A stretch of DNA of 64,000 nucleotides from Rugalucina vietnamica (Eukaryota > Mollusca > Bivalvia > Lucinida > Lucinidae). Positions 35,801-48,000 of this stretch are shown here, piece after piece. The DNA lies in NCBI GenBank assembly GCA_964017185.1, contig OZ024871.1, positions 22,358,488 through 22,422,487 on the forward strand. Reading direction: 5' to 3'. A model generated the notes under the pieces. It was given only the letters and a program-made list of their open reading frames with translations. It had not been told where the DNA came from and did no database searches. Position 1 is the stretch's first letter. Every line of letters starts with the position of its first letter. The translations under genes and the position numbers were made by a program.

Positions 35801-38800
35801 AATTGCACAAATTAGCTGACACTGAAGTTGAATTGACACATAAGTCTTTCTTCTGTTTTCATTTTTATTCTTTTAACCCTTGTGATAAAACTTAAGTTCA
35901 TGTCAAAACATTTTAAACACAGATTATGGATGTAGTTGTACATGTCCTGTTTCCACATAACCATATTTTCTAGGCAAGGGCCGAAGCCCTTGCATTTGCT
36001 AAATTTTATTTACTGTCACATTTTTGTATTTATTATTTTTTCCACTTTGAAATAAGATGTTGTCTTTCCAAAATCTATCCTAAGACTGATGCTGATGCAG
36101 AGGGTAAAACTTTCTTAACAAAGATTGCTTTTGTTTGGAGAATGGACATACTGCCCAGATTGTAACTTATGAATAATTTAGTATTTTTATATATTTTCTT
36201 TTGTTAATAGCTCAACACTTATATGTTATAAATTAGGTATCTTTAGAGTTCAACCAAACAATTATTGTACATCTGTTTTACTACTTCTGCTCATATTGGA
36301 CAACTATTACCACAATTTCTCTTGTGAAATGTATAAATGTACCAGCTTTACATCAAAAGCATAGTTTTACTATTTTTCCCTTGTCACAGATGCATTAAAA
36401 GAATAAAAAGAAAACAGAAGAAAGACTTGCTACTCAATTCAACCTCAACAAAATAACAACAAAAACAAGAACTATGCAAAAACACTTTTATACTGCCGTA
36501 GGATGACTGATCATTTAGGTCATGTAGCGAACAAAGTTCAAGATACCAAATACATGCTGAAAAAATTGTTGAATGAAAAAATGACTAGTTCTCTTGGACG
36601 AAATAACATTAATATATGTACAGGCCTTTTGGCATTTTTTTTCTATTTTAATACTGGACAAACAATTCCTTTTAAAAGGAAACTTTTATTTTTTTTTTTT
36701 TTTTTCGTTTTTTTTCCGCGCCCATGCTTCACTTTACATGGTAATGTTTGATGTGAAAGGGAAAATGGAAAATGAATTTTGGCTGGGGTCTGGGGGCCGC
36801 CTAGGCCCCCAGAAGCTCTTGGGTTTATAATGCAATCTCCTCTGATGTTGGCCTCTCCTGAGATCATTTATCATATTTTAGCATGCAGCCAAAATGAATT
36901 GAGGGATTAATTAAAGAAAACAAGTAAGATACAGAAAAGGTAGGTCTACTTTGAAGCTCAACCACTGTAATAAGAGCTGTCGCAGGACAGCGAGCTCGAC
37001 TGCTTCTGACCTTTGTCAAACATAAGGCCAAACAAGACCAGTAACCCAAAGCATTATGCTCATACATCTTTTTACCTTGATGCAATAAGGCAAAATCACT
37101 GAACCATGAAAGTTAACTATATCTACCTAAGATTTAGAGGTTTCACTCATATTGTGAAAGAAGTGTGTTCATATACCAACTGAGTGCCAAGACACAAGGC
37201 AAAATCACTGAACCGTGAAATAAGGTCAGACTGACCTATAAGTATTTCAGGGTCAAAGGTCTAGTGATACTTACTCATAATGTGAAAGAAATATGATCAT
37301 ATACCCATTCAGTGTTGAGATATAAAGCAAAATCACTGAACCATGAAATTAGGTCATAGTGACCTATAAGTATGTTTGGGTTAAAGGTCTGGTCATACTC
37401 ATTCATAATCAGAAAGAAGTATGAAAAAATACCAACTGAGTGTCGAGATATAAGGCAAAATCACTGAATCATGAAATTAGGTCACAGTGACCCAGGAATA
37501 CTTTACGGTCAAAGGTCTTGTCATACTCATACATATCGTGAAAAAAGTATGTCCATATACCAATTGAGTGCCTAGATATAAAGATAAATCACTGAACCAT
37601 GAAATTAGGTCATATTGACCTAGGACTACTTTAGGGTCAAAGGTCTTGTCATACACAAACATAGTGTGAAAGAAGTTTGTTTATAAACCACTTGAGTGCT
37701 GAGATATAATGCAAAGTCATTGAACCATGAAATTAGGTCACAGTGACCTATAAGTATATTGGGGTCAAAGGTCTGGTCACACTCACTCATAATCTGAAAA
37801 AAGTATGAAAATATACTAATTGAGTGTCAAGATATAAGGCAAAATCACTGAACCGTGAAATTAGGTCACAGTGACCTAGGACTACTTCAGGGTCAAAGGT
37901 CTCGTCCTACGCAAACATACTTTGAAAGACGTTTGTTCATAAACCATATAAGTACCGAGATATAAGGCAAAATCACTGAACCGTGAAATTAGGTCACAGT
38001 GACCTATAAGTATATTGGGGTCAAAGGTCTGGTCATACTTACTCATAATCTGAAAAAAGTATGAAAATATACTAATTGAGTGTCAAGATATAAGGCAAAA
38101 TCACTGAACCGTGAAATTAGGTTACAGTGACCTATAAGTATATTGGGGTCAAAGGCCTGGTAGTACTCACTCATAATCTGAAAGAAGTAAGAAAAAATAC
38201 TAATTGAGAGTCAAGATATAAGGCAAAATCACTGAACCATGGAAAGTAGGTCAACCGACCCTTACCGTCATGACACACAAGTCAGTGTCACAAAGTCAAA
38301 AGATGAATGACCAACCATCTTCCTAAGTTGTTTCTATTAAGAAATAAAAAGAAAAAAAATTCGGGGAGTTCTAGATTTTGACCTCTAGCCCCGCCCCCCT
38401 GACTCCGACCCAGAGGTCCAATGTCAAGGAACCTAAAGTGTATGAAGTACATATGACTGCTTTATGATAAGTTGTTGTCAAGATATATTGGACTCCTTGT
38501 AAAAGTTACACAGCAGTACATCTATTTTTTACAGTGTTCTAGTTTTTAACCTCCAGCCCCACCCCCCAAGCATGGAACCAGAGATCCGATGCCATGAAAT
38601 AAAACTCAACCCTACAGGGTACCTATGGTCCGAGTATGAAAGCCCTCTGATAAAAAGTTTTCAAGATATAGACTTCTAGAATACTATATCACAGAAAAGC
38701 CATATTAATGGTGTTCTAGATTTTAACCTCTAGCCCCACCCCCTGACATGGACCCAGGGATCTGATGCTATGGGATGAAAGCCAACCCTACAGGGTGTCA

Positions 38801-41800
38801 ATGGCCCAAGTATCAATGCTTTCTGATGAGTGGTTATCAAGATATGGACTTCTAGAAAACTTAAACACAAGAATTGTCATTTTTGAAGGTGTTCTAGATT
38901 TCAACCTCCAGCACCACCCCCTGGCCTGGACCCAGGGGCCCGATGCCATGGAATGAAAGCTAACCCTACAGGGTATCTATGGTCCAAGTATGAATGCTAT
39001 CTGATGAGTGGTTGTCAAGATATGGACTTCTAGAAAACTTTAACGCAAGTGTGACGCGCATGGGAACGCGCACGCGCACGGGAACGTGGACGACCGGGGT
39101 GACTGCAATAGCTCTATGCACTTCGTGCAGTCGAGCTAAAAAGGAACCAGAGGACCAATGGTCCTGTAAACGCTCACCTGAAACCTGAGATATATACCAA
39201 TAAACTTGATTGCCAGAAGAATAGTAACATACATGTATATAACCCCAGGGCCAGGTCAGAGCAACCCCTGGATTTAATTTCTTTTTCAAATCATAAAACT
39301 TCAGTCCATTTGCCAATTTACTGCAAGTTTTGCCCTTCAAATGACATTTCAACAAATTTCCCCATTCAAATGCATAGGCGACCTAAGTTGACCTTCATGT
39401 AAAATCGGTCAAGGTCATCCAAGGGTCACAATTCATTTAAATTTTGTAGAGCTCCATTTTGTGGATGCTTCATGCAAAGTTTCAAAATCATAGGCCTTCT
39501 GGTTCTGAAGAAGAAGATTTTTAAAGATTTTTGCTATTTATAGCCATGGCAGCCATCTTGGTCATGTGACCTTGACCATTTATATCAATTTTCATTGCAC
39601 CTTCTTAACGATCCTCCTTATAAAGTTTGGCTTTGATTGGCCAAGCAGTTTCAGAGAAAAAGAGATCTTTGAATATCACTGTAATATACATGTATATTGC
39701 CATGGGGTGGGGGCAGACAGACCCCTGGGGTCCAAATTTTTTCAGAATCATCAATCTTATGGTCTAGGAGCCAAACCGAAAAAAAATCGTCCCGTTTCCC
39801 CCCCTAGGAAGAAAAGTTCCATTGGTACCATGCATCAGGCATACATCTAGGGTGCTTAGAAAACCATGTTATCTGTGGTCATAAGTCTGTAAACGGCTTG
39901 TAATCTATGTAACCCGCAAACCTCATGTTTTTGTGCAGTGAAAACACACAATACTTGATTTGTTTGTTTAAGGTCAGAAAAAACAACACTCGCGTCATAT
40001 TTTATTGTACACATAATAAATCAATGTGTCGAATCAGATTTGAAAGTTTTCCTGCTCAGATATGTTACATATATTACATCTTTCCATATGGCAGCAGAAA
40101 AAAGCATCTCAATTTGCATATTATTTTTAGCAATCTAAATTAAAGATCTGTGATTGATATAAGGCTATCATTGTACTGTTCTGTCACTAAATTAATAGAT
40201 TTATCCAACAAATTGATTGCAATTTTTTTTATCTTGTGGTCAATGTAAGATTGCAAGAATCAGACAAAAATGACATACATATACATATAGGTCTACTAAT
40301 ACAAGAAGTTTAGTTATTTAAGGTACAAGATTGGTTTAAATTTTCCTTACAAATGCAGTGTACATGTACATTGAATAGAAGGATAGCTTTCCATATATAA
40401 TTGAATTCACAGGCTGTGAATTTCAATTCGGTCACATATGTAACATACATAATAAATGACTGTGTTTTGACTGTCAGCTTTATATATGTAAAAAATGATT
40501 TGATTATTGAAACCCATTGCCTGCAATACAAAGTAAGAAGGACACATATATAAGTTCCATAAGCTAGATGTGTATAAAATTGTGACGGTGTAACACCAAA
40601 GTTATTTATATTTTTTTTTGTAATGTAACAATGTTACTTAAACCCTTGTGGCCAATTTGACCTATACAATTGATTAAATATGAAGCTATAACTGTGATTC
40701 AAGATACTTTAGCTTTAGAAAGATAATTTCTATACAAAATTGAATTCATAGGCTGTGAAGTTCAATTCGGGCACTCTGTTACATACATGATACATTACTG
40801 TATGCTACAGACTTTGTTATTGGAACTCATTGCTTGCAGTGTAAATTTAGGAGGACACATGTATTTTTTTCATGTTCTCGTATATATAACGTTCGTTGTA
40901 ATGTTACAATGTCACTTATACCCTAGAGGCAAACTTGATCTACAAAACTGATTTAATATGAAGCTACATGTATGATTGTGATTCTAAATATACTAGCATT
41001 ACACAGGCAGTGAGTAAACAACGCTTATTTGATTCATAATGTCTTAACAAAGAGGCACATGTATAATTATCAGAAATGAATGAGCATTTTTGTTTACACC
41101 AAATACTAAATCACTTACATGACAATGTCAAGTTGTGATTTTCATAATAGATATGTTAATAAAATTAAAACTGAGATCCTTAAAGTATGACACCGCATTG
41201 ATTGCAATAAATAAAAATAAAATCAGATCCTTTAAGAGCAGTGAGCATATTAATGAGAAAAGTTAATGGGCCGTTATAAAGTATAAAAGGGCATTATGTG
41301 AATAATAATTTACTATTGGTCAATTTTACAGAATAATAAATTACTGTTTTGTGTTCATATGCTTAAAATATAATATAATCAATGCAAATTTTGAAACATT
41401 TGGTCAGTCAGGCATGTCACTTACATGCACCTAGTTTTAAGACGGCACTTGAAACAGTTTCATTTTTGTGCATGTGAATATTGTTTTTTTTAATTTATTT
41501 ATCTAGGTACAGTGTATTTACAACTCTTTTATAAGAAAACAAACAGCTTTATAGAACACAGTTCAATAATAAACAAAAATCACATGTGTAATTATAAAAC
41601 ACCAATTAAAACAAACACTGGGTTACAGGATAATAACTATACATGCATTCATTGCGTACAATGCTGTTTCATTGGCTAGACAAGTGTGAATTTCAGGTTT
41701 GTTTTTAACCATCATGTATTGTGCTTGAGTGTTTGAATTATCACTTGTAGATAGTAACGTATATAACATGTATGTTCATATATATCATGATAAATGAGAT

Positions 41801-44800
41801 CTAGGCAGCAAGCCTGAGGGTCACGATCAAATACCCCGCCTACAGAAGGGAGTGTGACTCATGATTTATAGCTAGTAGCGTATATAACATGTTTGTGCAT
41901 ATAATATCAAGATAAATGACATCTAGGCAGCAAGCCTGAGGGTCACAATCTAATGCCCTGCCCACAGACATATCCTATCTTGAAATACACATAAAGCTGT
42001 GTCAAATAAGAGATGTTAGGCTTTCGCTTCGAAAATTGGGTGTTATCCTGTAACAACCTGTTACATATGCTACCTTTTTAAAATTAAGTAATTATGATAT
42101 GATCTCTTGACTACAGAAATGTTAATTCTTAATCATTTTACTCAACTTCTTCATATAGTCTGCATGCTCCATGCCTATTCTACCAATCAAAGTTGTTTGA
42201 ACAAATCTTTGATCCCCACTGTCTGTAATGAATGTGTGTAAATTAAAATACCTTTTGAAAATAATAGTTTTGAGTGGTATTATTTACTTTTATTGTTGCT
42301 CCATTCTATCAAATCTATTAGATTTATTGTTATAAGCTTAGATAGCTTAGATAAAAAAAAACGAGGTTTAGTCCCAGTGTGTTATACATTATCTTAAATA
42401 AGTGATACATTAAGTAACCCAAACCCCAGTTCCATATGTCGCTCAAATATTGTATTGCTATGCATGTGAAGCATGTAAAAAACATACTACTGGGGTTTAT
42501 ACTTAATCGTTTCATACTTTCTTGCTTATATCATTATGAACCAAACCTCTGAAAGCCTGTAACTAAATAGATGTATCTAAATTCAAAGCTGTTTCTCCGG
42601 AGTGTAACATATGTAACATTAATGTGCATGTTATGAATAATGAAAGACAATATGCCATGTACATAGCCGAATGGCAAAAGGTCCAAATCATTATACAGGA
42701 AATCTTAAAATCAACTGAAGCTATGTCTAATGAGTGACATTTATTCTCTGTGCGTTTAAGCAGTAGCCTGTAACAGTCTGTTACATATACGAACTCATCT
42801 TTTTCCAAGGCGGTACCTCTACAGTGGTTCACATTTATCCAAGTTATTCCAATAACAAGTCTTATGTCGGATGACTTTGTGGCCACCCAAATATCATTTT
42901 GATGTTATTTTAGCCCTGTCCAAACTATCACTGTGACCACCTCACTTCTAAAGCTGCTCACCTGACAATCAAAACTTTTATTGTGGCACCATACAGTAAT
43001 TTATCATGTGTGTTACATATGTGCCCGAATTGAAATTAACGGCCTTTGAATTTGATTATGTATAGAAAACTATCATTGTAATGCCTAAATATGTTGAATC
43101 ATAATCATAGCTTCATATTAAATCAATTCTTTAGTTCAAATTGGCCTCTTTGGTATACGTAACGTTGTAAAATTACAAAAGAAATATAAACAACTTTGGT
43201 GTAACACCGTATAAACATTATACACATCTAGCACATGAAAAAATAAATGTGTCTTTCCTAAGTTTGCAATGCAAGCAATCAGTTTCAATAATCAAATTTG
43301 ATTTCAAAATATTTAACAGTGACAGTCCAGATGGCACACAATCATTTATCACGTATGTTACATACGTGACCGAAATGAAGTTCACAGCCTGTAAATCCAA
43401 TGGAAAATAATTTTTCCAATTGCATGTACACTGCATTCGTTAGGAAAGTTATACCTATCTTATACCTTACTTGTATTACTGGACATACATGTACTACATT
43501 TTTGGACATTTTTGTCTGATTCCAATATAGTGTTTGCATCTTACATTGGCTAAAAGATAAAAAAATCAATTGCAATCAATTTATTGAATAATGATAGAAC
43601 AGTACAATGATAGCCTTATATCAATCGCAGATCTTCAATTAAGATTTAAAAAAAAATAATATGCAAATGGAGATGCTTATTTCAGCTGCCATATTGGAAA
43701 AATGTAACATATGTAACAACTCTGGACAGCGAAACTTTCAAAGCTGGTTGGAAACATTGATTTATTAAGTGTACAATAAACCGTGACAAGAGTGGTGTTT
43801 TTCCATGACTTTTAATAACAAAGGAAGTATGGTGTGTTTTCACTGCATGAGAATGCAAGGTTCGCGGGTTACGTAGGTTACAGGCTGTTTACAGACTTAT
43901 GACCACGGAGAACTTAGTAAAACATGCTTTTCTAAGAACCAGAGGCATGCCCCTGACTACTGACAGTAACTAAGTTTTTCTTCCTAGGGGGGGAAACGAA
44001 CTTCAAAAATAAGCCATATATCTCAGATTGGCTCCTAGACCATTAAGTCCATTTGCCTATTTCCTGCAAGTTTTTTCCTACAAATGACATTTTAACACTT
44101 TTCCCCATTCAAATGCATGTGCGACCTATGTTGACCTTGCCGTAAAATAGGTCAAGGTCATCCCAGGGTCATGATTTATATAAACTTTGTAGAGCTGCAG
44201 TCACTGATGCTTCGCACCAAGTTTAAAAATCATTGGCCTTCTGGTTCTGGAGAAGAAGATTTTTAAAGTTTTTTTTCTATTTATAGCCATGGCAGCCATC
44301 TTGGTCATGTGACCTTGACCATTTATATAAACTTTCTTTCCCCCTTCCCAAGGATGCTCCATATGAAGTTTGGCTTTGATTGGCAAAGCGGTTTCAGGGG
44401 AGAAGACGTTTCATTATTATGGAAATATACATGTATATAGCCCCGGGGCAGGGGCAGTCAACCCCCCAGGGGCTAAAATTTTCCACTAACATTAATCTTC
44501 TGTCCATTTGCCTATTCCCAGTAAGTTTTACCCATTAAATAGCATTTTACCATTTGAAGAAGATTTTTTAAGGTTTTTGCTATTTATAGCCATGGCGGCC
44601 ATCTTGGTCATGTGACCTGGACCATTTATATAAACCTTCATTCCCCCCTTCCTAAGGATGCTCCACAGGAAGTTTGGCTTTGATTGGCCAAGCGGTTTCA
44701 GAGGAGAAGATCTTTGAAAATGTGAACGACGGACGACGGACAAATGACGGACGGACAGACGCCGGAGCATGGTTATACTATAAGCTCACTTGTGAGCCTT

Positions 44801-45052
44801 CTGCTCAGGTGAGCTAAAAATCAAACACTTCTCAAACAATATCTTTAAAGACTTTAACTTAATTAATTAAGAAATTCTGAGAAACTGAAAGCCAAGTAAC
44901 TTTAGGGGAAAAGAGTTCACTTTTTTCAAATTCTTTTAAGACATTGATACATTGCCAAAGACCATCCCTTTTGAGAAAATTTTGAAATTCCCTGACTTTT
45001 CCCTGACTTTTTCACTTTCTGCAATTTTCTCTGACTCATTTGAACTCAAATT

Positions 45053-45084
<32 letters not shown>

Positions 45085-48000
45085 AAGACTAAACTTGGAA
45101 ATAATTTACCTCATTAAAACCTCAGCAGTGTCAATAATCAGCTGATTAGGCCCTGGACCGACAATGCTGCTGGCAAGGTGTCTTCCACATATGGCTAATC
45201 CAGGAAAACTTCGGATGAAATTCTCATAATGTTCTGTAAAATTCCCTGCTTCAATATTTCCAGAGTGACATTTCCACAAAGGAAATCCAACTAAGGTGTC
45301 TCTATTGTTCTGAATCTAAACCAGAAGAAAATTCAAGGCAATTACAATCATATCTCAAACTTCAATTTTTATTGATTGTTACCAATTAAATTCAAATAGC
45401 TATTAGAAATGTCTTCTTACAACTAAATGCCGTCAAGCATAGGTTGTATTGTGGTGATTTCATTTGTTACACATATTAGTCATATACGAGCCACGTCACG
45501 AGAAAACCGGATTTTTGCCTTTGCGAAAACAAAGGCGCAGATCAGCTGTGCAGTTACTGCACAGCTGATCACCGCCTTTGTTTTCGCTACGCAGATAGTA
45601 CAATCCCTTGTCTTCTTAAATCGGAAATTTTAATCTTCTAACCACCTTTTGTGACTGTACAGGTCAGTTTGTGTCAAACATGGTTGGTAATTCCAAAGAC
45701 CGGTTTTCTCACGTCGCGGCTCATATGTATTAAGAAGAAACAACCACCAAGAAATTTTTGCCAGTCTTCACGAAAAGTGTCGGTCTCTCGGTCATTTCCG
45801 ACAAATTTTGAAACTGACCGGCGATTTCTGTCATGTTCCCGGTCGATCCATCCGACGAGAAAAAGGCCAATTCATACTGTCATCTCGTCTTTTCAGCGAC
45901 GAATGATAAAATAAATCAACTTTGTTCCGATTGTTTTCTGCAGTTTGTTGAGATGCGTGCAGGCGACAATGTTGGTTTCATGTTTACTATTTTGATCGGT
46001 CAGCCAAGAATTTCAGCCAATCGAATACATTCCTACAGAAATATTCCGTCAGGTATGAAACCTTCAACCGCGCTGCGCCTGCCATGCTGGGTATGCCGAA
46101 CCTAGAATGACCATTTAAAGTGTGAAAATAATACATGGTTGCAATATAACTAACGCGGTTTATATGAGTCAATTATTTTGAAATATTGATACACACGGAA
46201 TAATGTAAAATCGTTTTATTTCGTGAAAATGCACATGAATATTACAGCTGGTTCGGAAGAGCAGGCACTGCGTGGTCATGGCTTTCATACCTGACCCGAA
46301 GAGAAGGGAAATAACTCTTAAAGCACTGGCCTTGACCTTCCTCCGATTGAAGTCGCGTAATTTTGTTGTAAAATTCTTGAATAATTTGAGAGCTGCCGTA
46401 ATTTCCCTACAGGTAATTCAAATGCCCTAAAAAGAGGTTCAAACGATATTCTTCAAAGAGTAGTAAACAGGAAAACGAATAATTCTTTTGCTCATTCGTG
46501 GAAGACAACAAGCTTATGAAGCTCTATTTTTTTTTTTTTTTTTTTTTTGGTGGGGGGGGGGGGGGGGGGGTCATTTTTTCTGTCCGACAAATTTTTTTTC
46601 GGACCAGCAAAAATTTTCAGTCTGTCAGACAGCTGTCCAGCAGCTGTTTTGAAGTTTTCAAAGTTTTGAAGTTTTTTCTGTTTTGCAAGCATTTATAGGA
46701 CCATTTTTCCTGTAATATCATTTTGGACATTTTTCTTCAAATTTCATTCGGTTCTGCCTCTGACATTATACACATTACAAAATCTTGCTCAGCGGTAAAA
46801 ATTAAAAATTTCATGGGAAAAAAAATTGATATTGTTTATACTTTTGCTCAAAACATTGTGGGTTCATGTACCCACAATCTATGTTATGGATAAAAGTTAA
46901 GAACAAGAACACAGTGGAGGTCAATATCGCACCTGCATCGGGCAAAATAGCTAAAAACGTGAAACAAAGGTCAAGGGCACCAGGTCAAAGTATGCTCTGA
47001 AAGGATATGTCGAGGGCATTTACTATGCAAAGTTCCACATTCACAGCTACTTTAGGTGCAGAGAAAACCAAACTTTGATGCAAAAATTAATAAAGTCAAT
47101 GGACCGTGAAATATAGGCCAAGGGCAATGGGACAAGGTGCATGCTTGAAGGGTACATAATGGGTCAAGGTCTGTGCTTGAAGGTATGTCAAGAACAATTA
47201 CTATGCAAGGTTTCACACTCGCAGCTATCACTGATGCAGAAACCAAACTTTGTAGGACAGTTCTATACTTTATCATCGTAAATTTGGTAATTTTTGCTGG
47301 ACATTTCTCTGACAGGACCCTTTCTGCTATGTATTCAAGTTTTAGAAACTTATCTCAAGTATACAAATGAATATTCTTGTTTATCATCATCATTCATGTA
47401 AGGGCATGTCGTTCTTACATTTAACATTGTTTAGGCAATATCAAAAACAAGCTTACAATGTCAGCACTAAGACCTCTGCACACGCTCTGTGGGGCACAAA
47501 AGAGAAGGATCCATGTCTTGTTAAAGGTCCTGTCATCTGGTATATTTCTGTAGTAACGCCACACTGTTCTACAAAGAGCCTTCACACGGCCAACATCCAT
47601 CATCAGCGAAGCCAGTGATGCAGCAATGTCATAAGGTGGTAGCCCGTGTGGATCTCCGCCTTCCATAGGCATAGGATTAAAAGATGCCACTGTTGCTGTG
47701 GTCATATACTCTAGACTAAGGTGAGAAACAGAAGAAAAACATGTCCATGAAAAGTATATCCCCTTGAACCCCACTTTTATATAGAAATACTGGGGTTTGC
47801 AGGGTATACCTATTTTTCTTATTTTTCTTCCAAAACATAGATTGTGGGTACTCGTTAGAACCGCCTCACCGAGGTGGTTCTAACGTGTACCCACAATCTA
47901 TGTTTTGAGCCAAAATAAGAAAAATATCAAAATTTTTCTACTGAAAATTTTTAACTCTCTGTATATTGCATGGGCATGTTTTTATAATGAGAAGGAAAAA

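Larger units (their letters stand above)
33797..36388 (+). repeat. 633-bp direct duplication (33797-34429 and 35756-36388)
   Basis: The two blocks have the same length and I see no difference between them, while the palindrome arms that contain one of them are much more divergent. The unit between them (34430-35755) is otherwise single copy. This suggests a recent tandem duplication, gene conversion, or an assembly effect. The block does not begin with TG, so LTRs are unlikely. Confidence 0.75.
39141..44820 (+). mobile_element. Family F1 element split by a 4.3-kb foldback element
   Basis: The left part (39141-39759) has the F1 head with AGAGGACCAATGGTCCTG and GCTCACCTGAAACC, and one core. 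The right part (44043-44820) has two cores, a GACGGACGAC microsatellite (44724-44762) and the hairpin with GAGCCTTCTGCTC. The text TTCAGAATCATCAATCTTA at the break continues after the insert as AGTCCATTTGCC, as in the intact copy near 16945. Confidence 0.82.

Noticed and set aside
33797-36388. LTR retrotransposon with 633-bp LTRs
   Set aside because: The direct repeats do not start with TG, no primer-binding site or polypurine tract is seen, no gag/pol lies between them, and one repeat is part of an older palindrome.
23548-45087. One large element bounded by CAGGGTTGCCAC and GTGGCAACCCTG
   Set aside because: The ends face each other but are over 21 kb apart, include two unrelated complete elements and lack a common target duplication. 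They are better read as two solo termini.
45833-46105. Plus-strand ORF of 90 codons
   Set aside because: No domain, no splice signals, and it lies in sequence with decayed repeat character next to a MITE.
46498-46698. ORFs across the poly(T)/poly(G) tract
   Set aside because: Poly-Phe and poly-Gly text produced by homopolymers.
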